From contig NW_026262712.1 of NCBI RefSeq assembly GCF_021869535.1, positions 53,510,384-53,574,383 of the forward strand: a stretch of DNA of 64,000 nucleotides. The letters are read 5' to 3'. The notes below the pieces were generated by a model that was given only the letters and a program-made list of their open reading frames with translations, made no database searches and was not told where the DNA came from. Shown here piece by piece: positions 11,530 through 24,082 of this stretch. This DNA is from Mytilus californianus (taxonomy: Eukaryota > Mollusca > Bivalvia > Mytilida > Mytilidae). A program made the position numbers and the translations under genes. The stretch's first letter is position 1, and each line of letters begins with the position of its first letter.

Positions 11530-11815
11530 ATCCGATACCGATACCAATAGTATATGTCACATGTAGTTTCCGGTTGTAATTACCTGTTACCTTCTGTAAA
11601 TTCCTCCTCTATCAGGAGAACATGGAATTTTTCCAGTGGTTTTATATCTATGTTTCACTATAGTACACTTTTTAACAAGTCTGTTTTCTTCCACCTCAAT
11701 ACCACTATTAATTTTGGTTAATTAGTCAAAAAATTAGGTTTAGTTTGTAGTAAGTTTATTGTTACAGTAGTAAGAAGGGTTAAAACAGAAAGATTTTGAA
11801 AGCAGAGAAAACTGT
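11530..11815 (+). repeat. Interspersed repeat, family G
   Basis: Shares CCGATACCAATAGTA, a TACCTGTTACC block and AACAGAAAGATTTTGAAAGC (near 11784) in the same order and orientation with 53800-54065. The two copies differ by indels. Confidence 0.7.
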
Positions 11816-12175
11816 GCACCTTACAATTAGCATGACTTTAACAAGTTCTACAGAAATGCTTAGATGCGTCTCTCAATCCATGCAAGTCTTCAGTTTGTTT
11901 TATTTTCAGGTAATAAAAAGGGTTTGATGTTTGGATGAGCAAAGCGAAGGAGAACACAACAAATATTCTCTTTTCCTATGGGGGTACAGTAACGTCATTT
12001 TATTGGGGAGCGTTTTAATATTGTATCCTGGTTCTTAATTTTGAAGGGGAAAAAATGAATTGCCAGACAAGACAGTCAGCGAAAAAAAATATTCTGAAAA
12101 GTCGGTTACATTTGTTAAAAAAAACATCTGCTTTTCCGCGTTAAAACTATAATAAAACAAGAGAAAAACATAGCA

Positions 12176-12285
12176 TTGATTGATTGATTGATTTGTGTTT
12201 AACACCACTTTCAGCACTGTTGGCTATTTCGTGGCGGTCAGTTTTTTAGGAGGCCGGAGTGCTCAAGTGAAAGAAAAAATATAGC
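12176..12285 (+). repeat. Mollusc SINE-like repeat
   Basis: Four GATT units lead into TGTTTAACACCACTTTCAGC, then a CGTGGCGGTCAG block and an AGGCCGGAGTGCTCA block. A diverged inverse copy lies at 30050-30175 (GACGTTAAACACCAATCAAT). I recall this as a common mollusc short repeat; the boundaries are approximate. Confidence 0.65.
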
Positions 12286-12454
12286 ATGCCCTTTATTAAA
12301 GTTAATATGATGAATTACTTACTTTGATTATATAATTGTACTGAATTGTTGAACTTGCCCTATTATTGGTGTAAATACATTTTCACAGTCTCCCCCACAT
12401 AATTCCAAGTTCTTTCCTCATAGTATTGCATAAATGCCTCGTTTACTTTATCTG

Positions 12455-12525
12455 TTTTCTGCTCTTTGGTCAAGTTGTTGTCTCTTTGGCACATTCCCCG
12501 TTTCCATTCTCAATTCTATTCTGCA
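12455..12525 (-). repeat. Family C repeat, terminal fragment
   Basis: GTTGTTGTCTCTTTGGCACA, then CCATTTC-like and CATTCTCAATT blocks, is the inverse of the start of the longer copy at 17183. Only this end is retained. Confidence 0.75.
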
Positions 12526-14248
12526 TAATTGTGGCAATTTCATAAAAATGACGTCGATTAGAAAAACCACTGAATAACGAAGTTGATTGGAGAACCAAAA
12601 TAGAGGGGCATGAAATTGGAATCTTATTTTATTATGACGTCAAATTGGAATTCAATTTGAGGAACAGTCTTCGATTAGAGACCGGACGTCGATCTAGTCT
12701 CACATATATAAATAACAAAAGGTGAAGTCAGAAGTTTTATGTTTACAAAATATTTCTACAATAAACTTTCTTCATTTAAAAAAGAAATGCATTATATAAT
12801 GTTCCTATTTAGTAAGTTACAAAACTGTTTTGTGTCTTTAACAGAAATTAATTCTATCAACTTGAAACTGAATGACCTAGAGTAGTAAAAATTACATTCT
12901 ATCATTCCTATTATTACCAACATAACGTCAAGATTCAATACAAACTTATGACTGTGAAGACACATCAGATGCGGATCCAGGATTTAAAAAAGGGGGCCCA
13001 AACTAGACAACATTTGAAGTGGAACAGGTAAAAAGTCTGCAATAACTATATATTTAGCTCTATAAAGGGGGAGCAGGCACCCTCTCCCCGGCCTAAATTC
13101 GTCTATGGACTTCATTGTATTGGACAGGAATACATGTCTGTAAGTAAAATTGGGAAAAAAAACTATAGTTGTTGCCACACGATTATGTAATCTGCACTTT
13201 AAAGGAGAGTATAATGAAAAACGTAGCTCTTGTTTAGCTTGATCAAACGTTGTCTCATTTAAGGTAAATATGAGCATAAAAAAATACTTTGTAATTATTG
13301 TAAATGTGTATTAAATAAAAACAAAAGTTAAATCATTCGAAAGAGAACATTCAGTAATTGTATTCATTATTTTCAAGATTTGTGGTTCTTGATTACACTG
13401 TAACTTTGAAAATCAACAGCAATCCAATTATATATTTGATAATCAAATGTTCACTTACGCTTCAAACTTTCATATCGAAGAATAATTGTATTGGACTACG
13501 AGAATAACATACATCTAAGGAAATTCAAATATCGTAATACGATATCAGTAATCATCTGTTATTTGATGTTTAGGTGTTTGTTTCATAATACAGCTCAGTC
13601 GCATCAACTGCGTACAGGAAACATTAACGAAAATGTCTTTTTTTTAATGTTTATACATACCAAATGAGTAATACCTGATATAAACATATAACATGTTTGC
13701 ATATTTTGGTTCTATTTAGCATTATAGTTTGAAAGCGAACAGAGTGAACCCGAACGAAAACAGTTCCATGAGATCGACACTGTCCGCATTTAACGAACAT
13801 ATAACACAGAGTATTAGAAAAGGGCATTGTATCTATCCGCTGTGGTATAGTACGCTGATAATATTATATTTTATCTTACCTCCTATACATTTCTAGGAAT
13901 ATGATTGGTTAAAAGCGTCCGCGTGGAGACCGTGTATATTCCATATTAGGTTAGTAGGGAGGCGGGGCTTATTTCATACACGGTTAGTAGTGGTGTTACG
14001 TCCCTTTGTAAAAACAAAACGGTACTGAGAAAAAATCTTAAATGTTTCAATAGACGAAGAAATTGATGATGAAGATTGAAATAAATTCATAAAACACATT
14101 TAAACCTAACAAGTTGTTATTGTTGGCGTCTGTTTTTTGTAGGATCAATGGAAGTAGTTTCTTAATGCTAACGGTATTGAAGACTTGCTCATTTTGATAG
14201 GTCACTAGTCTAAATTTCACACGTTAAGATAGTCGGTAAGATAAATTC
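12526..14248. other. Non-genic stretch with decayed repeat fragments
   Basis: No gene is visible. GCGGATCCAGGATTTAAAAA near 12970 with G- and C-rich runs after it resembles the repeat at 28236-28385. The stretch near 13905-14010, with ATTGGTTAAAAGCGTCCGCG, is less AT-rich than its surroundings and resembles a dispersed mussel repeat that I recall; it has no second copy in this window. Confidence 0.45.
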
Positions 14249-14373
14249 GTTACATAGTGTGCTAGTGACGTAATACGGTATATATGGGGTCAGTAAATTC
14301 CATATGGGGATTAGAGCTTCGGAATTTACTGACCCCATATATACAGTATTAGGTCACTAGCACACTATGTAAC
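14249..14373. repeat. Foldback element, 125 bp
   Basis: GTTACATAGTGTGCTAGTGA at the left pairs with its reverse complement ending at 14373. Inside, TATATGGGGTCAGTAAATTC (14280) pairs with its complement near 14323, leaving a loop of about 24 nt around 14301-14316. The whole segment is close to one hairpin. Confidence 0.85.
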
Positions 14374-16319
14374 TAATAATGCATGGTACACAAGGTTTCG
14401 ATAGTGTCATGATAAGGTACATTGCAATAGCTTATTAAAAAAATTAAAACTTGGATTGCGATAAGTATGGCACCTTAAACGTTTTTTATTTTATTTTTTA
14501 TTTTTATTTTTTTATTGATATTCTGTTCTATTCTAACTTTGATTTCGAGACTAATAAACGTTTTTCATATATTTGCTTACTTCGTACTTAAATGTACCTA
14601 ATAAAGATTACGCGTACTAGTGTGCCAAAAGTTCACATGGTGGGCATTAAAATCGGTATCATACTTTTTTTTTTGGGGGGGGGGGGAGGGGGGGCAGTAG
14701 AGTGCACAAGATGTACTAAATAAATAATTTAAACAAGTATACGGCATCTACGGTATAGTTAAGGTCATGTGAATATGTTAATGTTATCTTTTCAATGGCC
14801 CAAGGGAGGTAGCTATTAGTGAAAACATCAACTGTGATAGCAATGTCTATTACCAAAATGTTAAGAATTAATAATTTGTTTTTGAATATTACCACAATGC
14901 TGTTGTTTTTGTCTGTATGATGCTTATGTGTGTGTAGGTGATGATGGTCAAATGTTTGGAATTGAGTTTCAAAAAGAAACTTGGCATTCTTATGAGAACC
15001 AAATTGTCCCTCTTCTGTCATTTTCCTATATTCATATTTCATGGATCTACTGGAGGATATTTTTTCTCCCGAAAGATACATTTTCGCTTTTGTGCACTTT
15101 TTTATCCGGCATTTTTGTTGGGCCCAATAATCATTTCATCTTGTTTTAATTTTGTTCAAACATATTTAAAACAGAAAATAACTCAAATGGATTAGAAAGC
15201 AGGCTAAAGCCAATATACATCCGCTCCTCTTGTAAATCCTCTTTGCAGTTCCTACCAAGCTAGAATATTCATGAACAAAATCTTCCTCCCATACAACCGC
15301 TCCCCATCCTATCCCCAGAATACATTTGTAATAAATGGCCTTCTCCTTACACAAATTTCCATTTTGCACTAGAATATTCCCATTTAAACATTTCACAATA
15401 ACATTAAAAGTTACGCATGTTATTTCTGGCAAATATGTGTTGTGACAATAAGAAACATTCCTTCGTATACCTGTTCTGTAGAAGTCTTTTTATACCTCAT
15501 TTCCTTTTCATCGAAAATACATAAACAACAAATGAGTTAACTTAAAAGAACTGGAAAAAACATCATTTGAACTTTTTAAACCCATCTCCTCAGAAAACAA
15601 ACAAGAATCAAGTTATTTTTTTGTGTTTTTCAGTTAAGTAAATCAATAGTTATGTAGTAAATTACTTTGCTCGTCATGAGACTATTAATCGGAATAAAAG
15701 CATCTTATCTTTACATGTTTTCTGGTGAGTGAACTGCAGGTAGCAATCGAAAAAAAGACATGCATTGATGCTTAATTAATTTCACTGGAAAATGAATAAA
15801 TGAATAAACATAAAAGTTTGACTTTGATTAGAAATAGATTTTAGGAACGATTCACATTGGAAAAAGTATAAGAACTAAAACTGAATTTGTTATGCAAGTT
15901 AACGAAAAAAAACTTTACTAATCTTAGATTGGGGCTGATATGTGATTTTTACTGAAGAAAAAGAGGTAAAATTTCAAAACAATTAAATAAAGAAGGAAAA
16001 GAGAAGGTAGGTAAGGGGCGTCTTAGATCCCCTCCTTAAACAAGTTTATATATTATTATCCTTTGTATGGAAACATGAAAAAAGTGATTTTTGTATTTGT
16101 TCCGGTGAAAGGAACGGAGACATAGACTATAAAACTTATTTTTATTCGACATAGCATAAAACACACTTTGATGAGTAACGTTTTTATTTAATAGCCAAAT
16201 TATCCCTTTGGATTGCTTTATCTGTACAAATTATTACAATTCTCAAATAGGATTGTTTGTTTTAGAATAACCTGAAGTTTGAATAAATAGTCACTTCAAT
16301 TTCACTTTACTAAATGCTT
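14374..16319. other. Non-genic stretch, one unassigned minus frame
   Basis: A T-run followed by a G-run lies at about 14665-14697. An 88-codon minus frame at 15166-15432 includes GIGWGAVVWEEDF; I do not recognise it, and no splice or repeat context supports it. The overlapping frames at 14716-15195 on both strands look like chance. Confidence 0.4.
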
Positions 16320-16747
16320 CGCAATAACATAGTTACAAAATATATTACATAGCAACGGTTCAAAAACTGGTTGTTTGTTGTCGGTGGTATGAATATAGCA
16401 ACGTTTGAAGATTAAGCTTCCATAAATGGTTTTTCATTCTGATATGATACCTTAGTCATCATTATTCATTTTTTACGAAGTTTATATTAAGCATATCAAC
16501 ACAAAGGTTGTATAGTAACAGCCAAAACATATTAAATTTAAGACAACTATAAAATGAATTTGTCATTGCATTGTACAAATTAGAATAAAAGCAAATCAGA
16601 TTGACATTTTGGATAAATTTGACTAACAGTAAGAAATGCTAAATGTAGTTCATGTTTATCAATAACTTAGCAACCAAATTAGTGCTTAGCAACGGTCTAA
16701 TGATGGAATCTTTTTGTTATCTGAAGTATGAATTTGGCACTTTTTAA

Positions 16748-16803
16748 TGACTTTTTTTTCCATATATATATATATATATATATATATATGGAAAAAAAAG
16801 TCA
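16748..16803. repeat. Perfect palindrome around an (AT)n core
   Basis: TGACTTTTTTTTCC, an alternating AT run, then GGAAAAAAAAGTCA form a perfect 56 bp inverted repeat inside the tandem array. Confidence 0.9.
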
Positions 16804-17182
16804 TATATATGTGCAGTTCAGTATTATATAAACTTCTTTATCCATTCCATAATACTATTTTTTGCAAAGTTCATATCGAGGATAGCAATACAAATGTTGC
16901 TTAGCAACTGCCAAACATGTTTAAATTAAGGACAACTAAAATGTCGTATTATTCTACAAACTAGCATAAATACAAATTAAATTGTCTACATCTGTATAAC
17001 AAAACTAACAGAAAGAAATTAAAAGTCAGTTCAATCGTAGTTTACTAAGGAATTAAAAAAAACTTTGTAACAGAAATAGTGCTGAGTAAGGTATGAATTT
17101 TATAATCTTTGAAGAATTGGCCTACACATATCGTGTCACATTTTAATTTTATATAGTAGTCATCATTATTTTTGTTTTATAA

Positions 17183-17895
17183 AATTGAGAATGAAAACGG
17201 GGAATGCGTCAAAGAGACAGCAACCCGACCAAAGAGAAGAAAACAGTCCAAGGCTACCATGGATCTTCAACACAGCGAAAAAATCACGCACCCGGAGGCG
17301 GGCTTCAGATGGCCCCTAGACAATAATGTATAATAGTTCAGAAAAAATGGACGTCACTCTAAATTCCGAAACATATAAATGAACCAGTATAAAAAAAAAG
17401 ACATACAAGACTAACAAAGGCCAGAGGTTCCTGACTTGGGACAGACACAAAGACATGTTTTGTGAGATCTCAACCCTCCCCTATACCTCTGGCTTATGGG
17501 GAATAAACTAACACACAGCAATACGCACAGTAAAATTCAGTTTAAAAGAAGTCCGAGTCCGATGTTAGAACTGGTATCAGTAGAAACTAAGCAAAATGAC
17601 AATAATCAACATAAATTAACAAAGTACTACTAGCAGTTACTGACATGCCAGCTCCAGACCTCAATTTAACTGATTGAAAGATTATGTCTTCATCATATGA
17701 AAATCAAGCAAAATCCCTCCCGTTAGGGGTTTAGTATCAAACCATCATAAAATATACAATATAAGAACATAACCCGTATCATGCCAACAACTGATTTCAG
17801 AATAAATGTGTTTGTTTCCGATGCAAAGACCCTATGTGTGAATCAATATTAATCCCAAAAATGCCATCTTAAATGACTTGACAAGGGTATCGTTT
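17183..17895 (+). repeat. Mussel interspersed repeat, family C, longest copy
   Basis: Begins with TTGAGAATGAAAACGGGGAA, continues with GTCAAAGAGACAGCAACCCG and CGCACCCGGAGGCGGGC, and runs on through a TCCCTCCCGTTAGGGG block near 17717 to about 17895. Partial copies lie at 53180-53435 (plus), 32865-33005 (minus) and 12455-12525 (minus). It is inserted in the third unit of the tandem array and so postdates it. Confidence 0.7.
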
Positions 17896-18102
17896 TATGT
17901 TCATTTTGACATAAATTATATCTTATATGGTGCTAACAACAACAGCACAAATATGAATAAAATTAAAAACAATTACAAATGAATTAGTCATATTATTCCA
18001 CAAATTAGCATCCAGGCACATCAGATTGTCTGTAAAAGTATAACAAACACTATAAATGAACAGTCGGTTCAATTTTAACGCTTTGATGCTTGCATATTAA
18101 CA

Positions 18103-18980
18103 AAAGAGATGCGAAAAATAGCAAAGGAACATTCAAACTCATAAGTCGAAAATAAACTGACAACGCCATGGCCTCTCAAAAAGAAAAAGACAAAAAGACA
18201 TACAATAGTACACCAAACACAACATAGAAAAGTAAAGACTGAGCAACACGAACCCTACCAAAAACTGGGGGTGATCTCAGGTGCTCCGAAAGTGTAAGCA
18301 GATCCTGTTTCACATTGCACCCGTCGTGTTGCTCACGTTAGTACAAACCCGGTAATAAGTCTAATCCGGTAGGTCACATTCGTGAAAAAGGGAACGGGAT
18401 TGTAGTTACGTCATAAGGAACATATTCGATATCATCTGTGAAACGGATATTCCATAACGGTCAACCAACTCGTGATGGCGTCCGTAAAATTTTCGATGGG
18501 ATGATTTCAACTACACCACTTGGAACTCTTGGTTTTATAGCTTCCTTGTGAGCAGCAACCCTCTATCAAGGAAACTTGATAGAAAATACAAGCCATTGAA
18601 TATCGTATTAACTGGGGAATATATTCCCCGTATGCAGGCGCTGCTGGAATGTTGCTAATAGAAATGGAAAGTTCACAATTGGGAAGCTTAAATCCTCTCT
18701 TTTGTCGCAAAGTTTTGTTTTCAACCGACCGTCATTGTTAATGATTGTCTAGATGTAAGTTAAGATATGATACAGATATAACTGTATCTGTTGTATCCTT
18801 TATCTCAAGTTCGATAGGATAGATGCGTTGAACATAGTCACCAAGTTTTGAATTATTTAGTGAGAGAACATCATCTATATAGCGGAAAGTAAAATTAAAG
18901 GATACAACCATCCAATAGAAAAGAAAGCTATTTCTCGAATTCTTTAGCAATTTAACACTTTCTGGACCCATTGTTTAAAA
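18103..18980 (-). pseudogene. Retroelement 3' part: reverse transcriptase C-terminus and 3' UTR
   Basis: The minus strand encodes FNFTFRYIDDVLSLNN (the YIDD active site, in 18738-18971), then YPIELEIKDTTDT and SYLNLHLDN. After a frameshift come SNIPAAPAYGEYIPQLIRYS (18507-18710) and, with stops, KFYGRHHELVDRYGISVSQM. The 3' tail reads SNTTGA in frame and continues into the repeat known from 22785-23030, 26465-26700 and 47815-48045. This is a widespread animal reverse transcriptase type with the YIDD motif; I place it with Penelope-like or related retroelements without certainty. Frameshifts and stops show it is dead. The 5' part is missing, as expected for truncated reverse transcription. Confidence 0.75.
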
Positions 18981-19238
18981 AAATGATCAACGTGTGGTTG
19001 CCGTTGAATGGTCACAACGTACCTTTATCAACTCTCTGAATGAATCGACATGTGCTAACAGGTGTAAGAGAAATTGACATATTTACATTTGTATACATAG
19101 AAATCCGGAATGTGGAATACACTCGAAGTGGATTTTCGTTTATCAAAAACAAAAATGTATTTGATGATCATTAGAGAAACATCGGAGAAATAGATTCTTG
19201 CATAGTTATTCGCGGATCATCGCTTTTTTCTAATCTCG

Positions 19239-19306
19239 ATAGATAAATTATCGAACTTTAAAGTCCTCCTTTAGGCTTGGACTTTAACATTCGATAATTT
19301 AACTAT
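19239..19306. repeat. Hairpin repeat, 68 bp
   Basis: ATAGATAAATTATCGAA and TTTAAAGTCC pair with GGACTTTAA and TTCGATAATTTAACTAT across a loop near 19270-19278. Confidence 0.85.
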
Positions 19307-19663
19307 CTCGATTGGATAAATCCGATAATCCAGTCGTACCAATGTAAGAATCTATATAGACATATGAACACCAAAGTTTTGAACTGACATTCAGCTAAAG
19401 CATATTCAGCAGAGAAAGTTATCATGCCAACATATTGTTTTGCATTTAATTCAAAATTATTGTATCAATAATATTAATCTTACTAAAGGGTGTTTGTACT
19501 AATTCAAGAACGTTAATTATAAATAATGATGTTGTTTAATTCATATGATTGCACATGAAAGCATTGGCAATTATCAATTTCATAAACATTCTGCGTTCAC
19601 ATACAAAATGTTTGATACGGATCTTAATCTTACACATTTTCATTTACACACATTAATTTTCAT

Positions 19664-19884
19664 GAGGGTCTGGATGGCGGTCCTTCATTTCTTTATTTTT
19701 TTAAAATTTAAAACCATTTTCTTTATTATTTTCCCTATTATTTTCTATTCTTTATATTTTAACACCACATTATTCTCTATTCTTCATTTTTCCTCTTTTT
19801 ATCTCTATACTCTATATATTTTTTGCCCTTCATTTTAAATTTTTTGCCCATTATTCTCTATTCTGTATACCCCATCCAGACCTC
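19664..19884. mobile_element. MITE with GAGGGTCTGGATGG termini, copy 1
   Basis: Starts GAGGGTCTGGATGGCGG and ends CCCCATCCAGACCTC. The interior is a T-rich run with repeated TATTCTCTATTCT. A sister copy is at 23863-24076. No clear target duplication remains here. Confidence 0.75.
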
Positions 19885-22784
19885 TTTCTTTTATGATGTT
19901 TTTCACAGGAATTGGTAATGGTTCTTTACACTAACAACATTATCTCATTAAGTTACATAAAACTGTTTTGTAGTGACACTAATATTATAATAAAGAATAG
20001 TCCAAATCATGGATATGGCATTGGCGGTAACATTCCATTTACATAATGATTGTATCAAAAAACGCAAAGCGGTTAATAATTACAATTGAAAATTCAGTAT
20101 CTGATTAATAATGTTTCTGTGTTTGTTACTTGGCAAATTAGTGCTTGTACAATGCAGTTGTTTGTCATTTTTTAGTATCCTACACTGTGAACTGTTTAAC
20201 AATTATCGCAGCATTTTAAATAAAGTTATATCGAACGAAAAGTTCAGTGTTCTTGCTGATATACAAACAACACTCACGAAGATGTGTAGACGAAGAAGGC
20301 GACCTTCATGAACATTTTCAATTTTCTCTGAAAAGTCATCATTGCTACGATAGATTTCGTGAAATAAGCACATATGATCTCAGGTGGATAGTTGTCTCAT
20401 ATGCAATCATACAATATCTTCTTATTTTATCCAGAATGCGAAACTAATGGTTTAAATGGAAACATAACTTGGTAAGAGATATATTACTGCGTCTTGTAAT
20501 CGATTACACCATTGTTTTAGAGAATAGTGCTTTACCGACCTGCACTTATTTATATTATATGTGTTCTATGTGCGTTTTGTAAGTCAAGTAATAAATATAA
20601 GAAAGAGGGAAGTTGAGATCTAAATAGTTTTATCACTCAACATGTTCATATGCCTCTCCCAAGTCAGGCCTCTTGTGATTGGCAAGCTTATCATACTAGT
20701 ATAATAATTTATTTTTTTTACATTGTGTGTGTTTTTTTTTTGTTTTTTTTATTTGTTTTGTTTTTGGTTTTTTTTTAGAATTTTGTCTTGAATGCGAATC
20801 TTTGAGTGTTTTTTTTTTTAATTTATTCACATCTTTTACACTAGAGATGATTTAGAGGTTGACATTTTAAAGACACCTGTCTACTTTGGATGCGACTTGA
20901 TCTATATGTATCTCTTCAATGATCAATTTTCATACAACTGCTACGGGGTTATACTAGGACCTGGAATACCCTTCAGGGTATCCCATGGTCAGATTTTCAT
21001 AAAGACGACAACAACGACGACGACGGGAGTGTAGAACAACCTTGGCGGTTATACAGCCCTCGCACTGTTGGCTCGGTGTCTTGTGGCCAATTGGTAAGCT
21101 TGAAATATTTTATTGTTGTAGAAATGTTAGACAAGCAGGAGGCGGCCATTATGGTTTTCGGTGAGTTGGTTTTGTTTCTGCACTATTGTTGTATTGTGTA
21201 TTGCACTTCACAGCGACTATCTTCGCGGCTAGGTCGATCAGTTGGGCAACCTGCTAACCATGTCGATGTAGACTGGTAGATGAATCGTGGACATAGTATC
21301 AAATGTTTGCAGACATCCTGTTCAGGCGAGATCCAGACTGTCGTGAGACTGTGAAATGACGGTCAATTACACATTCACAATAGATACAGGGCTGTCGGAC
21401 GGCAAAACACTATCCCCTCAACAATGGATTTTGGAGTGTATGCTGACGCGGACCCATTTTTGGTTACTGTACAGCGAACAGATACTATATACAGATGAGT
21501 TAATTTCATCTGCATATTGGCCTTTTAATTCTGTGAAATTTTAATTCAGTAGTAATAGTAAAAATCTAATGACAAAATAGGAAAAATATCTTACAAAAAC
21601 ATAATTAAAAGTTCTGACACACAAGACCACTTATGATGTCATTTTACATCACAATTGTTGACTCTTATGAAGAAAATCATAATTCTAGCTAATGTTTTGG
21701 CTAAATTTAATAGTTTTTTTTTTGTATGATGTGTATCCAGTGATTCGTATAACAAATATATTTGATCGAAAGGTGTGGTCAGTGTTTTTCAGAAGGAAAG
21801 AGACATAACAAACAGCATAAAAACAGTCAATATGGTTAAAATCCTATAAGATGTCATACTTTTGAAGCTGTGGTTTAAATGAACAGCAGACAGAAAAAGG
21901 GTCAACTTTATCTAAATTTTCATATTTGAGACCAAAACAAGGTTTTTGCATATATATTACATACTACTTCGTTTCTCTCTTTTTACCATGTCTAGAAATA
22001 AATTAAACAACTCTTGAAAATTGAATATCGCTTGATATCTAACTCTCGTTATTCAATTTCAATAATTATAATGAATACGTCTGATAATTTACTGACCAAT
22101 CACGGTTGATCATGGTAACTCTTGCATAGAATCTGTTCGATAATTCAAATGTTCTATATGGAATCGATCACCGATCATTCAAGGACCTTTCAAGTTCACG
22201 TCACCGATCATTCACCGATCAGCTAAGTTCACGTCAAACAGTAATGCCTAAGGTTGCAAATACTGTATATAAAACTTGTAATGGAAATGTAAAGTAAACA
22301 GATTTATAAGATAGACTTTATAAGATTTGTTTTTTATAACTTGCCAAAACATTAATTATTCATGAATAATTGAAAATCATCTTTTTATCATATGTAATTG
22401 CACATCGTTGTATGACAATGAGAGGAATGAAATTGAAATCGATTTTTGATATGAAATGACTAGTAAGGTTTTCAAACAAACATGTTCAAGATTATTAATA
22501 CATCAATTTTTTTTTTTCTTCAAATTGAAACATTATTTACTACTATCTACACAGTTTTAACAGAAGTAACAAATTACGCACCGTTAAGTGTGGTACATTT
22601 TTATGATATGCTTTAATCTATAATTAATAATATGTGGACTGAATAAAGAAAATTATTTTTCTCTTTATTTGCAAAAAATGTCTTTCTAACTTTCGTTGGT
22701 TTGCTTGCTTGCAAAATAAATATGTAACTTTCGCAATCATAGTTTCTTCCAATGACCATTTATACGGACGTGATTAGTACATTA
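19885..22784. other. Non-genic stretch with a few unassigned frames
   Basis: A fragment of a mussel repeat (GGATAGTTGTCTCATATGCA) lies near 20383. T-rich runs fill 20710-20820. The part at 20930-21560 is richer in GC than its surroundings. On the minus strand there an ATG in good context (ACCATAATGGCC, ATG at 21149-21147) opens a 50-codon frame to 20997, and on the plus strand a CAATTG|GTAAGC donor-like site follows an open frame near 21090. I recognise no protein. CCGATCATTC is repeated three times at 22160-22220. Confidence 0.35.
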
Positions 22785-23030
22785 ATGTACTAACATGAGC
22801 AACACAACGGGTGCGACATGTGGAGCAGGATCTGCTTACCCTTCCGGAGCACCTGGGATCACCCCAAGGTTTTGGTGAGGTTCGTGTTGCTCAGTCTTTG
22901 GTTTTCTATGTCTTGTTTTGTGTACTGTTGTTTGCTGTTGTTCTTTTTCTTTTTTAGCCATGGCATTGTCAGTATATTTTCGATTTATGAGTTTGAATGT
23001 CTCTTTGGTATCCTTTGCCTCTCTTTAAAT
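22785..23030 (+). mobile_element. 5'-truncated copy of the 18.1-19.0 kb retroelement (3' UTR)
   Basis: AACATGAGCAACACAACGGG, then GGAGCAGGATCTGCT, CCTTCCGGAGCACCTG and GTTCGTGTTGCTCAGTCTTT follow the 3' end of the retroelement at 18103-18980 in opposite orientation. Only non-coding tail and a few terminal codons are included. Confidence 0.8.
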
Positions 23031-23612
23031 ATTAATTAATTATACTTTAATAGAGAAAAATTGCTAAAATTTTTATTTCATTTCTAGTTTCAAGTCCAAT
23101 TTTTATTGAATACTAAAGATTAGGTTTATTTTAGTTTTCAAGTTTGGTGCCTGAGATCAAAATTGTACTTTTTTTTCAGAATTTCAATTTTTTTTCTGTT
23201 GCATACTAGTGTGCAGAAAAATGAAGTGTTTCTCTTGCTATAGGAAATCCAAACTTTAAGTTACTACAATAATCTTGGAATTTGTTAAGTCTATAAAAAG
23301 TACAATTTTAAACCTACTTGTTACATACAAACTCGGTCGGCTCGGCAAAAACCGCCACCTCGTAATTCCATTGTCCGGTAAGAGGCAATAAAGAAAATGT
23401 TAATATAATGCAGCAAAGCTCTGTTAAAATTATAATACATACAAAGTTCAGAGTTCAAGGAATAAGTTCATTTAATTCATGATGCAAAAATGTTTTCTTT
23501 TGTCAAAAAAATGTTTAACTATCATGGTAACCATACATTCAACATGGTAAAGTAAAATTAACGTTCTTGTACAATACCGACGATGTAATTCCTGTAGAGT
23601 CCTCACAGTATT

Positions 23613-23836
23613 GAGGCCCCTCTTGGGGTGTCCAAGTAATCACATAATCACACTTTTTTTGCCAATATAATCACATAATCATAATTTTTTTTTTAAACAA
23701 GACAATCAAATAATCAAAAATACGGTCCTAGATTATCAAATAATCAAATAATCATGAAATATTTGGTCTGGTAATCAAATAATCACTATAAAAACGGCCA
23801 AGTAATCACATAATCAAACACCTCATGAGGAGGCTC
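23613..23836. mobile_element. MITE made of TAATCA units, 6-bp target duplication
   Basis: Degenerate terminal inverted repeats GAGGCCCCTCTTGGGGTGT (left) and GAGCCTCCTCATGAGGTGT (right, other strand). AGTATT directly flanks both ends (23607-23612 and 23837-23842). The interior is packed with TAATCA and ATAATCA units, such as TAATCACATAATCA. Confidence 0.8.
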
Positions 23837-23862
23837 AGTATTCAGCCGAATGGTCTATACAT

Positions 23863-24076
23863 GAGGGTCTGGATGGGGTTTACAGAATAGAGAATAAGGG
23901 ACCGAATCTACAGAAAAATGAACAAAAAAATATAAAACAGAGAAACACAAGCAAAACAATAAAGAAGAGAGAATAATGGGGTTTAAAATATACAGAATGG
24001 AGAATAAGTGACAAAATATATGAAAAATGGGGAAAAATTAAAGAATACAGAAGTGAAGGACCCCACCCAGACCCTC
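23863..24076. mobile_element. MITE with GAGGGTCTGGATGGGG termini, copy 2, 6-bp target duplication
   Basis: Starts GAGGGTCTGGATGGGGT and ends CCCCACCCAGACCCTC. ATACAT flanks both ends (23857-23862 and 24077-24082). The interior is A-rich with repeated AGAGAATAA units. It lies only 20 bp from the end of the preceding MITE's target duplication. Confidence 0.85.
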
Positions 24077-24082
24077 ATACAT

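Larger units (their letters stand above)
16320..18060. repeat. Tandem array of a 350-380 bp unit, third copy interrupted
   Basis: Landmarks recur about every 380 bp: TTGTACAAATTAGAATAAAA (16572), CTACAAACTAGCATAAATAC (16953), and CCACAAATTAGCATCCAGGC (17998), each preceded by a GTC-ATT motif. The 16455 and 17161 stretches share CATCATTATT. The third unit is split by the family C repeat at about 17183-17895; removing it restores a spacing of roughly 350 bp. Unit divergence is high. Confidence 0.65.

Noticed and set aside
15166..15432. 88-codon minus frame with GIGWGAVVWEEDF
   Set aside because: No similarity that I recognise, no splice sites or repeat context; kept only as an unassigned frame.
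20997..21149. 50-codon minus frame with ACCATAATGGCC start context
   Set aside because: Good start context but no domain, and the plus strand offers an equally plausible donor site; too little to call a gene.
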